The notes under the pieces were generated by a model. The model ran no database searches and was not told where the DNA came from. It saw nothing but the letters and a program-made list of their open reading frames with translations. Of a DNA stretch of 63,259 bases, positions 18,941 to 27,478 are shown piece after piece (the stretch's first letter is position 1; each line of letters starts with the position of its first letter). Position numbers and translations under genes: made by a program. The DNA is from Pleomorphomonas sp. T1.2MG-36 (GTDB lineage Bacteria > Pseudomonadota > Alphaproteobacteria > Rhizobiales > Pleomorphomonadaceae), in NCBI RefSeq assembly GCF_950100655.1, contig NZ_CATNLY010000006.1:640-63898 (forward strand), written 5' to 3'.

Positions 18941-19084
18941 AGAGCCTGGCCCGAAGTTCGCTGGGCCGAGGCAGATAGCGATGGATTCGAGAACCGGAGC
19001 GGAGCGAACTTGAGGTTCGTGAGCACCGGAAGCGCAGAAGACGAAGCTAGGTGCCCGGCCCAGTAGAACTGCGGGTCAGGCTCT
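18941..19084. repeat. 144-bp element with terminal inverted repeats (copy A)
   Basis: Starts AGAGCCTGGCCCGAAGTTC and ends with the near inverse GAACTGCGGGTCAGGCTCT. The body contains CGAGAACCGGAGCGGAGCG, a small hairpin CGAAC-TTGAG-GTTCG and GAGCACCGGAAGCGCAGAA. The same element recurs at 45907-46050 and about 52581-52723. Here it lies inside the operon, and its right end carries the TGA of nikD. Confidence 0.85.
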
Positions 19085-19864
19085 GAACGCATGTTGCGGC
19101 AGCGCCCCCCACAGCGCCCGCGCGTAGGGCGTCAGCCCCTCGCCGCCGTTGCGCATGAAGGTCGCGGCCTGCTCGGTCGCCACCAGCGCCCCGTCGCGCA
19201 GCACCGCCACCCGGTCGGCCGAGGCCACCGCCGCCGCCAGATCGTGGCTGATCACCACCACGCCCTTGCCGTCGTCGGCAAAGCCGCGCAGGAAACCGAA
19301 CACCTTCTCGGCATTGACCGGATCGAGCCCGTTGGTCGGCTCGTCGGCGATGACGAGGTCGGGGTCGCCCACCGAGGCGATGGCCAGCATCACCCGTCGC
19401 GCCATGCCGCCGGACAGCGTGTGCGGGTAGCTGTCGAGGAACAGCTCGTCGAGCCCGAAGCGGTTGAGCGCCGCCACCGCGTCCTCCCGCGTGAAGCCTT
19501 TGCGCCCCACCCGCTTCGCCGCCCAGCCGATCTGTCGGCCCACGGTCGCCAGCGGATCGAGATGGCTGAGCGACTGCGGCACCAGGGCGATGCGCCGCCC
19601 CCTGAGCTGGGCGATGCGCGCCGCGTCGAGACGCTCGCCCGAAAAACGGATCGAGCCGGTGACCACGGCGTTTGGCGGCAGCAGGCCGAGCACGGCGTGG
19701 GCGAACAGGCTCTTGCCCGCCCCCGAGGCGCCGAACACCGCCACCATCTCGCCGCGCGCCACCTCCAGCGTCAGGTCCGAGAGGCAGCCGATGTCGACCT
19801 CGCCCATCAGGCCCTGGTAGCGGCGGAAGGCGACCGTCAGGCGGTCGACGGAAAGAAGCGTCAT
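19076..19864 (-). CDS. nikD: ABC importer ATP-binding subunit (NikD/DppD type)
   Basis: The ATG at 19864 overlaps the stop of nikC (ATGA), giving 262 residues. Walker A is FGASGAGKS near 43-51, the signature is LSGGMARR near 144-151, and Walker B is LVIADEPTNG near 165-174, with the switch His in ISHD. NikD family proteins are about this length. The stop codon lies in the terminal inverted repeat of the 144-base element (19076-19078), so insertion of that element probably reset the C-terminus (PQHAFRA). Confidence 0.85.
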   Translation of the reverse strand: MTLLSVDRLTVAFRRYQGLMGEVDIGCLSDLTLEVARGEMVAVFGASGAGKSLFAHAVLGLLPPNAVVTGSIRFSGERLDAARIAQLRGRRIALVPQSLSHLDPLATVGRQIGWAAKRVGRKGFTREDAVAALNRFGLDELFLDSYPHTLSGGMARRVMLAIASVGDPDLVIADEPTNGLDPVNAEKVFGFLRGFADDGKGVVVISHDLAAAVASADRVAVLRDGALVATEQAATFMRNGGEGLTPYARALWGALPQHAFRA

Positions 19865-20721
19865 GACTGGCTCCCACGCGGGTCGGTCAGGGTGCGGAGG
19901 CCATTGCCGATGGCGTCGAAGGCCAGCACTGCAAGCAGCAGCGCCAAGCCGGGGAACAGGCCCAGCCACCACTTGCCGGCGGTGAGGTACCTGAGGCTTT
20001 CCGACAGCAGCACGCCGATGGCCGGCGTCGTCGGCTCGATGCCGAAGCCGAGGAAGGTCAGCCCCGCCTCGTGCAGGATGGCGTGCGGGAACATCAGCAC
20101 CAGCCCCACCAGCATCTGCGGCACGAGGTGCGGCGCGAAGTGATGGCGGGCGATGTGGAGCGGCGACTTGCCGAAATTGCGCGAGATCGTCACGTATTCG
20201 GCCTGCCGCAGTTGCAGGATCTCGGCGCGCAGAATGCGGGTGAGGCGCGGCCAGTGGGTGAGCGCCACGGCGACGATCACCGCGTTGGCGCCGCCGCCGA
20301 AGGCGAAGGAGATCAGGATGAGCAGCACCAGATGCGGCAGGCCCATGGTCATGTCGACGAGATAGGCGACGATGGCGTCGGCCCAGCGCGGCCCGCCGGC
20401 CGCCACCAGCGCCAGCACCAGGGCGATGACGGTCGAGGCCGTCGCCGCGAACAGGCCGACGCGGAAGGAAAGCGCCAGGCCCTTCAGCGTGCGCGCCAGC
20501 ATGTCGCGGCCGAGCGCGTCGGTGCCGAAGGGGTGGAAGAGCGACGGGGCGGCGAGCCGCGCCCGGAAGTTGGTGACGACGCCGGCATCGCCCGACACCA
20601 GGGCGAAGACGATGACGGCGGCGAGCCCGGCGGCGGCCAGGGCGGCGACGATCAGCACCGCCTTGCGCGTGCCGAAGCGCGGGGCGGGGGTGACGCAACA
20701 GGCGTCGGCGACGGCGGTCAT
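19861..20721 (-). CDS. nikC: ABC importer permease (NikC/DppC type)
   Basis: The ATG at 20721 overlaps the stop of nikB by four bases; the longer frame upstream is a shadow. The product has 286 residues. It starts with a cytoplasmic arm and a first helix (VLIVAALAAAGLAAVIVFAL), then the FGTDALGRDMLAR motif near 68-80 characteristic of DppC/NikC permeases, followed by four or five helices and the ATPase-contact loop AEYVTISRNFGKSPLHIARH. It pairs with NikB to form the membrane channel. Confidence 0.87.
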   Translation of the reverse strand: MTAVADACCVTPAPRFGTRKAVLIVAALAAAGLAAVIVFALVSGDAGVVTNFRARLAAPSLFHPFGTDALGRDMLARTLKGLALSFRVGLFAATASTVIALVLALVAAGGPRWADAIVAYLVDMTMGLPHLVLLILISFAFGGGANAVIVAVALTHWPRLTRILRAEILQLRQAEYVTISRNFGKSPLHIARHHFAPHLVPQMLVGLVLMFPHAILHEAGLTFLGFGIEPTTPAIGVLLSESLRYLTAGKWWLGLFPGLALLLAVLAFDAIGNGLRTLTDPRGSQS

Positions 20722-21725
20722 GGTCCGATCTCCCGGAGGGGCGCGCCGGCGGCGATGTCGATGCGCGGATCGGCCACCACGTAGAGGATATCGGCGATGG
20801 TGTTGCCCAGCGACACCACCAGCGTCGTACCCATGGCGATGGCCAGCAGCAGCGGCACGTCGCCGCGCACCCCGGCGGCGATGGTGGCGCTGCCGAGGCC
20901 GGGATAGGCGAACACCTGCTCGGCCAGGATGGAGCCGCCGAACAACTCGCCCAGCGAGGCGAACAGCACGGTGATGGCCGGCAGCGCCGCATTGCGCGCG
21001 CCGTGGCGCAGCGCCACGTCGAGGCGGCTCGCCCCCTGCGCCCGGGCGTAGGTGGCGAAATCCGAGGCGAGGATGTCGATCATCTTGGCGCGGGTGTGCA
21101 GCGCGATCTGCGATATGCCGAGGATGGACAGCGCCACCAGCGGCAGGATCAGGTGATGGAGGCGCTGCAACAGCGTCGCCTCGTCCGGCAAGAGGCCGAT
21201 CGGCGCGGCGCAGCACACCGGCGTCCAGCCCAGCGCCACCGAGAAGCCCATCAGCAAGAGGATGGCGATCCAGAAGGTCGGCGTCGACGCCAGCACATAG
21301 GCGTAGACGCGAATGATCCTGTCGCACCAGCCGCCCTGGAAGGTGGCGGCGGTGACGCCAAGCCCGAAGCCGATGACGCCGGAGGCGAGCCAGGCCAGCC
21401 CCATCAGCGCCGCCGAGGCGGCGACGCGGCTGCCGATCACCTCGGCCACCGGCGCGTTGTAGGTGGCGCTCCAGCCGAAATCGCCGGAGACGAGGTTGGA
21501 GAGCCAATGGAGGAACTGCACCGTCACCGGCTGGTCGAGCCCCCAGCGGGCGGCGATCAACGCCCGCTGCTCGGGGCCGACCTTGGCGATGGCGGGGCCG
21601 AGATAGGCGGTGACCGGATCGACCGGCGACAGCTTGGCCAGCGCGAAAGCGACCACCGCCACCCCGGCCAGCAACAAGGCCAGCCGGAGACAGCGGGTCG
21701 CGACAAATCTCAGCCAGACGGACAT
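20718..21725 (-). CDS. nikB: ABC importer permease (NikB/DppB type)
   Basis: A 335-residue permease whose N-terminus (RFVATRCLRLALLLAGVAVVAF) is the usual DppB/NikB first helix. The EAA-type loop is near 220-240 (DFATYARAQGASRLDVALRHG), with five to six membrane helices in all. The start lies one base after the stop of the binding-protein gene, and the end overlaps nikC by four bases: a tight operon. Confidence 0.87.
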   Translation of the reverse strand: MSVWLRFVATRCLRLALLLAGVAVVAFALAKLSPVDPVTAYLGPAIAKVGPEQRALIAARWGLDQPVTVQFLHWLSNLVSGDFGWSATYNAPVAEVIGSRVAASAALMGLAWLASGVIGFGLGVTAATFQGGWCDRIIRVYAYVLASTPTFWIAILLLMGFSVALGWTPVCCAAPIGLLPDEATLLQRLHHLILPLVALSILGISQIALHTRAKMIDILASDFATYARAQGASRLDVALRHGARNAALPAITVLFASLGELFGGSILAEQVFAYPGLGSATIAAGVRGDVPLLLAIAMGTTLVVSLGNTIADILYVVADPRIDIAAGAPLREIGP

Positions 21726-21726
21726 G

Positions 21727-23307
21727 TTATTGGCAGGTCCATTTCCAGGTTTGCAGCGTTGCCGTCACGGGCCAGCCGTGGCCGTGCGGCTCGATCTGCG
21801 TCTGGCCGATGTCGAGGCAGGCGCCGACGAAATAGACGTGGTCGAGGTTGACCATCCAGGCCGAGGCGGCGTCGCCCTTGGCCGAAAAGCCGGTCTCGCC
21901 GTCCCATTCGGCCTGCTGCCAGAAGGGGTAGGACGCCTCCAGGCTCTCCGCCGCCTGCGCCTTGGCGAAATGGCCGTCGACGGCGGCATTCCCATAGTAG
22001 CCGGCGTTGTAGTAGGCGATGCCGGCGAAGCCGCTCTGGTAGAGGCTGTAGACCTCTTCCGGGCTGTGGCTGCCCCAGCCGAACAGCACCGGTGTCGAAT
22101 GCATCGCCCGCTCGATGCCGTCCCACGTGTCGCCCTTGGGCGTGATCTCGATGCCCAGGGCTTTCGTCTGCTCGGCCAACATGACGGCAAGGCCCTGCCG
22201 CACGCTGTCGGTCGAGGGGTAGATCACCGGGAAGGCGGCGCGCAGACCGTCCTTGACGCGAACGCCGTCCGCCCCCGGCACCCAGCCCGCCGCATCGAGC
22301 AGCGCCTTGGCCGCGTCCACGTCCTCGCTCACCCTTGCCTCCGGGTTGGACCACGGCAGGTCGTCGGCCGGGCCATAGGCGGGCGTGCCGTGTCCCAGCA
22401 GCACCGCGTCGACCAGCGCTTGCCGGTCGATGCCGAGGTTGATCGCCTTGCGGATGGCGATGTCGGCGGTCACGTCGTTGCCGATCGGGTAGCCCCTGGC
22501 GTCCGTCTTGCCCTCGTCGGGCACCATCGGGAAGACGAGGCCGCGATTGTCGACCGTATCGGCCACCACCGCCTTGAAGCCGGTCGGCAGCGCGTCGGCC
22601 AGGGTTGCCGGCACCGACACCATGTCCACCTTGCCGGCATTGGCGGCGGCCAGCGAGGTGTCCTCGCCGGTGAACAGGAAGGTGATGCGGGTGAAGGGCG
22701 ATTTCTTCCCGTAGTAGAACGGGTTGGCCTCGACGATCAGCTGCTCGCCCTGGCTCCAGGACACCATGCGGAACGGGCCGGAGCCGATCGGCTTGCGGGC
22801 ATAGTCGGCGCCATGGCCGGCGGCCGGCACGATGCCCAGCGCATAGAAGTTCTCGATGAAGGTGATCCACGGCTTCCGGAGCGTGATCGTCACCGTCGTG
22901 TCGTCGGTGGCGGTGGCGCTTTCCATCGCCGTGAGATCGACGGCGCCGCCCGACCTGGCCGTCTCGGTGAAGGTGAAGGCGACGTCCCGAGCGGTCAGCG
23001 GCGTGCCATCGGAGAATTTCACGCCCTGGCGGATCTTGATCGTCCAGGTCAGCCGGTCGTCGCTCAGCGTCCAGGCCGTGGCGAGATCCGGCGACGTAGA
23101 AAGATCCGCCTCGCGCGTCAGCAGCGTCGACTGGAACAACGGATGCCCATAGCGCCCCCAGCCGAGCACCGGATCGTAGCCGTCATCCGGCTCGCCGCCG
23201 ATGGCCAGCACCAGCTCCGTCCTCGGCGCGGCAAGGCTGGCGGCAGGCTGAAACGCCACCAGGGCGGACGTCGCCAGAACGGCGGAAAGGCAGGCACGAA
23301 AAGACAC
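21727..23307 (-). CDS. nikA: Periplasmic nickel/peptide-binding protein (family 5 solute-binding)
   Basis: The 526-residue product starts with a signal peptide (cut after about residue 26, SLAAP) and is a family 5 solute-binding protein: LTWTIKIRQGVKFSDGTP and PIGSGPFRMV are typical blocks. Its length matches NikA. It ends with a His-rich segment (IEPHGHGWPV) that could contribute to metal or metallophore contact. It is the first gene of a five-gene operon and lies 85 bases downstream of a perfect GTATGA-N16-TCATAC element, the NikR recognition pattern, so nickel is the likely cargo. If the operator is misleading, peptides or another metal chelate would be the alternative. Confidence 0.83.
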   Translation of the reverse strand: MSFRACLSAVLATSALVAFQPAASLAAPRTELVLAIGGEPDDGYDPVLGWGRYGHPLFQSTLLTREADLSTSPDLATAWTLSDDRLTWTIKIRQGVKFSDGTPLTARDVAFTFTETARSGGAVDLTAMESATATDDTTVTITLRKPWITFIENFYALGIVPAAGHGADYARKPIGSGPFRMVSWSQGEQLIVEANPFYYGKKSPFTRITFLFTGEDTSLAAANAGKVDMVSVPATLADALPTGFKAVVADTVDNRGLVFPMVPDEGKTDARGYPIGNDVTADIAIRKAINLGIDRQALVDAVLLGHGTPAYGPADDLPWSNPEARVSEDVDAAKALLDAAGWVPGADGVRVKDGLRAAFPVIYPSTDSVRQGLAVMLAEQTKALGIEITPKGDTWDGIERAMHSTPVLFGWGSHSPEEVYSLYQSGFAGIAYYNAGYYGNAAVDGHFAKAQAAESLEASYPFWQQAEWDGETGFSAKGDAASAWMVNLDHVYFVGACLDIGQTQIEPHGHGWPVTATLQTWKWTCQ

Positions 23308-23391
23308 GGCAATACTCCTCGCTCGCGTCGGGGACGCGGTCGTTGCACATCGAGCAAACCGGAATGCGAGGGAACCTTAAAACCGAGTCGA

Positions 23392-23419
23392 GTATGATGT
23401 CTAGGCAAAAACATCATAC
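23392..23419. promoter_or_regulatory. NikR-type operator upstream of nikA
   Basis: GTATGA (23392-23397), sixteen bases, then TCATAC (23414-23419). This is exactly the half-site sequence and spacing described for E. coli NikR. The symmetry extends to nine bases per arm (GTATGATGT and ACATCATAC). It lies between the nikA start (23307) and the upstream repeat. No nikR gene is in the window. Confidence 0.85.
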
Positions 23420-23509
23420 GACAGATCCGGAAAACTATCCATTTCCGGGGAGCGGGATGGGTTGAGGGGGACGGCGGCTGCGAGGGAAAAGAGGAGCGTG
23501 ATATCAACC

Positions 23510-23745
23510 CCTCGCCCTTTTCTGCCTGAGGTCCTCGCCTGCGCAAGGATGACAATTTATATATAAGATACAAACGGATAGCGAGGTGCATGTACTTGCG
23601 AGCGGTGTGTTCCGCATCGTGGCGGTGATGCCGTGTGGGAGCCCTGCGAGCTGGCTTATCCCGGTGCCCCCTCTATATAAAGCTGTCATCCTTGCGCAGG
23701 CGAGGACCTCAGGCAGGAAGAGGCGCAACGCCGATATAGGTCTCC
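23510..23745. repeat. Composite repeat arms upstream of the nik operon
   Basis: A right arm (CCTGAGGTCCTCGCCTGCG then CAAGGATGACAATT) ends near 23556 and a left arm (GCTGTCATCCTTGCGCAGGC then GGACCTCAGGCAGG) starts near 23683. Between them is a linker of about 130 bases with no supported gene. Confidence 0.75.
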
Positions 23746-23747
23746 CA

Positions 23748-24038
23748 TCACCACATGATCGTCTCGAAGAGATCCTCCAACCCTGGGTTCATCTCCTCGA
23801 TCGCCTTGATCTTCCACTCGCGTTTCCAGTGCTTCACCTGCTTTTCGCGCGCGATGGCGTCGGTGATCTCGTCATAGTCCTCGTACCAGACCAGCCGCGT
23901 GCAGTTGTAGCTGTCGGTGAACCCGCAATAGACGTGGTTGCGATGCTCCCATATGCGCCCCTCCAGATCGGAGGTGACGCCGACATAGAGCACGCCCCGC
24001 GGCTTGTTGGTGACGATATAGACCCAACCCGGATTCAT
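23748..24038 (-). CDS. GIY-YIG domain protein
   Basis: From the ATG at 24038 the product is 96 residues and opens with WVYIVTNKPRGVLYVGVT, the G-I-Y...Y-I-G pattern of this nuclease fold (here VYI and YVG), followed by R-I-W-E-H-R and the closing W-K-R-E-W-K-I-K-A-I-E block of the small stand-alone GIY-YIG (UPF0213/Slx1-like) family. These proteins are common, often in multiple copies, and their role is mostly unproven; some cut structured DNA. It is placed between repeat arrays. Confidence 0.9.
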   Translation of the reverse strand: MNPGWVYIVTNKPRGVLYVGVTSDLEGRIWEHRNHVYCGFTDSYNCTRLVWYEDYDEITDAIAREKQVKHWKREWKIKAIEEMNPGLEDLFETIMW

Positions 24039-24084
24039 GGGGCAAGCTTCGCGAAAATGCGGGGGTGAGGCAACCACTGCGTTA

Positions 24085-24660
24085 GGGAGCCCGATATCAC
24101 CCACATCGCCCCTTCCTGCCTGAGGTACACCCTGAATTCGCGCGCGATTTCAAGCGGCCTTCGCCAGGATGACGGGAGATTGATGGGAGCGGGAGCCCTT
24201 TCTGGTCACCGAAAACGCAAGTGAAACGCACCGGAAACGCGACTTATCTCTTTGTTTTATATCAATTAACCGTCATCCTGCGCTTTAGGCGCAGGACCTC
24301 AGGACGAGAACGTACCTCGGCCCCTATCAAGCTCCATGAACCACGGGCGACCTATATGAACCTCACCGCCCTTTCCTGCCCGAGGTCCTCGCTTTCGCAA
24401 GGATGACAATATGATAGGAACGGGAGCCCCTTCCGATCACCGAAAACGCAACGGAAACGCAACGCATCTCCTTGTTTCATATCATTTTCCTGTCATCCCC
24501 GCGAAGGCGGGGACCTCAGGACGAGAACGCACCTCGGCCACTATCACGCTCCCCACAACATCACCGGAGCCCGATATCCCCCTCGCGGCCCCTTCCTGCC
24601 CGAGATCCTCTGCTTTCGCAGAGGAGGACACCATGATGGAGGCCGGAGCCCCCTATCGCG
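24085..24660. repeat. Array of composite palindromic repeats
   Basis: Left arms start near 24271 (with the variant loop GCGCTTTAGGCGC) and 24491; right arms end near 24171 (with an imperfect nested palindrome at 24131-24153), 24409 and 24632. Linkers contain TTTCTGGTCACCGAAAACGCA. No gene is supported between 24039 and 24679. Confidence 0.82.
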
Positions 24661-24679
24661 CCCCCTCTCCCCCATCCCC

Positions 24680-26026
24680 CTACGTCTCCACCACCCGGAT
24701 CTCCGGCGCGCCGTCGATCACCAGCCGGATCTGCCCTCGTTCGGGGCGGAGGATGCGCACCGGGCCGCCGCGTTCTTCCAGCCTGCGGCGCAGCAGGATC
24801 AGGCGCGTTTCGAGGTTGTCCTTGAAGTCGGGCAGGTTGAACGTGCGGTCGCGGCGGATCTCGCGGTTGGAGAAGTCCGAGCGACCGGTTTCCACGTAGC
24901 TGCGCACGAAATGATAGAGCAGCCGCCCCGGCACGCCGCGAATGACGTAGTCGTTGTCGATGAACACGCCGCCGTCGCGCGGGAAGAACTGGAAGCTGAA
25001 GGCTTCCTCGGCCCGCGCCGGCCCGTGCGCCGCCGCGCCGCGCATGCCGGTTTCCCCCATGGCGTCGGTCAGCTCGAACAGGGCGAGGCTCGCCGCCATC
25101 TGGCGGGCGATGATCTCCAGCGCCGCCTCGTCGGCATGGGAAAAGGCGAAGCTCTCCTCGGACTCGGCGAAGATCACCCCGGACAGCCGCCCGCCGGCCA
25201 TCAGCGGCACGGCCATCTGGCACTGCGGCTCGGCGATGGCCGGCAGGGGGATGTCGTCCCGCGACAGGCCGCTGGCCAGCGCCACCGCCGAGGCATAGCG
25301 CTGGCCGCGCCGCATGTCGGCAATGCGCACGGTGAGGCAGCGCTCGGCGGCGACGCCGATGATGCCCTCGCCGAAGGCGATCTCGGCGCCGAAGCCGTAG
25401 TGCGGATAGCCGTGGCTCGCCACCGTCGTCAGCTTGCGTCCGTCGCCGTCGGCCAGAAGGATCATCGAGTGGCGAAAACCGCAGCGCTCCTCCAGCAGCT
25501 CCAGCGTCCGGTCGAGCAGAACCTCGGCATCGGCAATGCGCGTCAGCTCCCCGGTGGCGGCGGCCGCCTGGGCGAGCAGGTCGCGCCCCACCTCGGGGCG
25601 CGCCGGCGGGCTTTCCAGCGGGGCGACCGGCTCGATGCGCCGGCAGTCCTCCACCCGGTAGATGTCGACCGCCCTGAGCTTCAGCATGTGCGACTTGCCC
25701 TGGAGGCTGGCCATCACGTCGAGCTGCGCTGCGATGCGCTCGAAGATCGGGCCGGACTGGGCGGAGCTTTCGAACGTCAGGTCGAGGCAGTGCTGCAGGC
25801 TGGTGCGCCCGTCCAGCACCACCACCGTCGCCCGCCCGGTGAGGCGCACGTTGGCGGCGGTCTTGGAGAAGAACTGGTTGGACAGCGCCACGTGGTCGCC
25901 GTCGACATAGTGGACGTGCGACAGGTAGGAGACGTTGGGCATGCCCGAGGCGTCGGTGGTGGCGATCACCGAGGGCATGATGCCCTCGAAGCTGTCGCGC
26001 AGGGCCTCCAGCGGAACGGCCGTCAT
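24680..26026 (-). CDS. PNPOx-like/GAF/winged-helix sensor protein
   Basis: A 448-residue three-part protein. Residues 1-135 look like a pyridoxamine-phosphate-oxidase-type flavin-binding split barrel (PSVIATTDASGMPNVSYLSH, then SNQFFSKTAANVR). Residues 160-320 are a GAF domain (LLDRTLELLEERCGFRHS, FGEGIIGVAAE, CQMAVPLMAGGRLSGVI). Residues about 345-448 have a winged-helix character (FSNREIRRDRTFNLPDFKDN, ETRLILLRRRL). This suggests a flavin- or haem-linked transcription or signal regulator. It overlaps the upstream PNPOx gene by four bases. Three short direct repeats upstream of that gene are candidate binding sites. No named family. Confidence 0.8.
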   Translation of the reverse strand: MTAVPLEALRDSFEGIMPSVIATTDASGMPNVSYLSHVHYVDGDHVALSNQFFSKTAANVRLTGRATVVVLDGRTSLQHCLDLTFESSAQSGPIFERIAAQLDVMASLQGKSHMLKLRAVDIYRVEDCRRIEPVAPLESPPARPEVGRDLLAQAAAATGELTRIADAEVLLDRTLELLEERCGFRHSMILLADGDGRKLTTVASHGYPHYGFGAEIAFGEGIIGVAAERCLTVRIADMRRGQRYASAVALASGLSRDDIPLPAIAEPQCQMAVPLMAGGRLSGVIFAESEESFAFSHADEAALEIIARQMAASLALFELTDAMGETGMRGAAAHGPARAEEAFSFQFFPRDGGVFIDNDYVIRGVPGRLLYHFVRSYVETGRSDFSNREIRRDRTFNLPDFKDNLETRLILLRRRLEERGGPVRILRPERGQIRLVIDGAPEIRVVET

Positions 26027-26493
26027 GCCTCCCTCCGCATCCGCTCGCCGGCCTCCGGGCCGGGCGTCTGGATGAACAGGTCCACCGGCCAGAAGCGGAT
26101 GGCGACGAGGTCGGCGTTGGAAAACACCGTCGAAAGCTGCAACCGGCTGACGCCGAGGCCGGCCATGATCGACAGCATGGTGTCGAGGTAGCGCTGGGCG
26201 CGCGCCTTCTGCTCATCCGTCGCCTGGCTGACGCCGACGATCTGCCCCTTCACCTGCAGGCACTTGTAGGTGTCCGGCTGGCAGACCGTCATGGCGATGG
26301 GCGCGCCGCTCGTGGCGTTGGCAAAAAACCCGGGCCACTGGGTGGACGAGGTCAGCAAGGTGAGGTCGCCGACATCGGGATCGAAGGCGGCGCCGCACCC
26401 CCGGCCGATGTGCGGCCGCATCGCCGCGTCGCGCGTGGCGGCGATCATCATGACGTTGCCGGAAAGAAAGGCGGCGACATCGTCCTCGAGCAT
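26023..26493 (-). CDS. Pyridoxamine 5'-phosphate oxidase-like flavin-binding protein
   Basis: A 156-residue split-barrel protein (FLSGNVMMIAATRDAAMRPHIGRGCGA, then DLTLLTSSTQWPGFFANATS). This fold binds FMN, F420 or haem; the true PNPOx catalytic residues cannot be judged. It is the first gene of a pair with the GAF protein (ATGA overlap), and divergent from the hemerythrin gene 215 bases away, so the three may share a redox or oxygen/NO theme. That link is inference from gene order. Confidence 0.8.
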   Translation of the reverse strand: MLEDDVAAFLSGNVMMIAATRDAAMRPHIGRGCGAAFDPDVGDLTLLTSSTQWPGFFANATSGAPIAMTVCQPDTYKCLQVKGQIVGVSQATDEQKARAQRYLDTMLSIMAGLGVSRLQLSTVFSNADLVAIRFWPVDLFIQTPGPEAGERMRREA

Positions 26494-26530
26494 GGGAGAT
26501 TTTCCGGTCAGGTCGGGGGAACCGTCAGTC

Positions 26531-26624
26531 TTTTAGCACGCCTGCGGCGCCGGCACACGCGGGCGGCGGACGGTAGGAAACATTTAGGAATCCGGCGCCG
26601 CCCTTAGCAAGCTTTTAGGAAGCC
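26531..26624. promoter_or_regulatory. Three short direct repeats in the divergent promoter
   Basis: TTTTAGCACGCC (26531), ATTTAGGAATCC (26582) and TTTTAGGAAGCC (26613) share the pattern TTTAGNANNCC, all in the same direction, between the PNPOx pair and the hemerythrin gene. They could be sites for a winged-helix regulator such as the GAF protein. Confidence 0.35.
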
Positions 26625-26708
26625 CGTCCGGGGGGCGGCTGTATTGCCTCGCCTCGCCGCCCGACAGGAGCGCGGCATCGAGCAATCCCGGAGATCATCG
26701 AGATCATC

Positions 26709-27416
26709 ATGACCCATGCAGACCTTCTCGGCCGCGTTCCCGCGCTGGACGGCCGCTACGACATCTACGGCAACATTCACAAGGGGCTTCGCCGCACCGA
26801 GTGCCTTCTTCTGTCCCGCCTGGGCGCCAACGACTTCGCCGACGCCGCGGCCACCGACAAGCTGCTCGCCGACATCCGCCGGCTCCTCGCCCTGGCCGCT
26901 GCCCACGTCCGCCACGAGGACGGCGAGATCCACGCGGCGCTGAACGGGCGCGGCATCGCCACCGACCTCGTCGACGCGCAACACGACGATCACCGCGCCG
27001 CCTTCGCCGCCCTCGAAAGCGGCATCGTCGCCGTCGAAACGGCCCCGGCCGCCCACCGCGCCGAAGCCGGCCGCGCGCTCTACCTCGCCTTCGCCGCCTA
27101 CATCGCCGACGATTTCGCCCACATGCACGAGGAGGAAACCGTCACCGCCCCGCTGCTCTGGCGGCATTTCACCGATGAGGAGCTGCTGGCCATCGAGATG
27201 CGCATCATCGCCTCGCTGCCGCCCGAGGAGAACATGGCCTTCACCCGCATCATGCTGCCGGCCATGAACCCCGATCAGCGCGCCGCGCTGGTGGGCGGCA
27301 TGCTCCAGGCGATGCCGCGCGAGGTGTTCGCCGCCGTGGTCGAGTTCGCCATCCGCCCATCGCTGACCGAGGCGGATTTCCAGGCCCTCCGCCTCAGCGT
27401 CGGTCTCGCCGCATGA
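26709..27416 (+). CDS. Hemerythrin-domain protein
   Basis: A 235-residue protein whose first 150 residues hold the ligand set of a di-iron hemerythrin: His24, His66 and His69-Glu70, His92 and His95, and His138-M-His140-Glu. Hemerythrins bind oxygen or NO, or repair iron centres. The remaining 80 residues (NMAFTRIMLPAMNPDQRA and onward) are an added helical region. The next gene overlaps at the ATGA if read from its longest frame. Divergent from the PNPOx/GAF pair. Confidence 0.88.
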   Translation: MTHADLLGRVPALDGRYDIYGNIHKGLRRTECLLLSRLGANDFADAAATDKLLADIRRLLALAAAHVRHEDGEIHAALNGRGIATDLVDAQHDDHRAAFAALESGIVAVETAPAAHRAEAGRALYLAFAAYIADDFAHMHEEETVTAPLLWRHFTDEELLAIEMRIIASLPPEENMAFTRIMLPAMNPDQRAALVGGMLQAMPREVFAAVVEFAIRPSLTEADFQALRLSVGLAA

Positions 27417-27478
27417 GCCGCCGAGCGCCTTCGCCGGCGGCCCCGGCTTCCTTCCCCTCCTGTCCCACGAGATCGACC

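Noticed and set aside
20000..20900. Whether the ABC operon is a dipeptide (Dpp) rather than nickel system
   Set aside because: The protein families do not decide between them, but the exact NikR-type operator upstream and the short ATPases fit nickel better; kept as an alternative in the gene notes.
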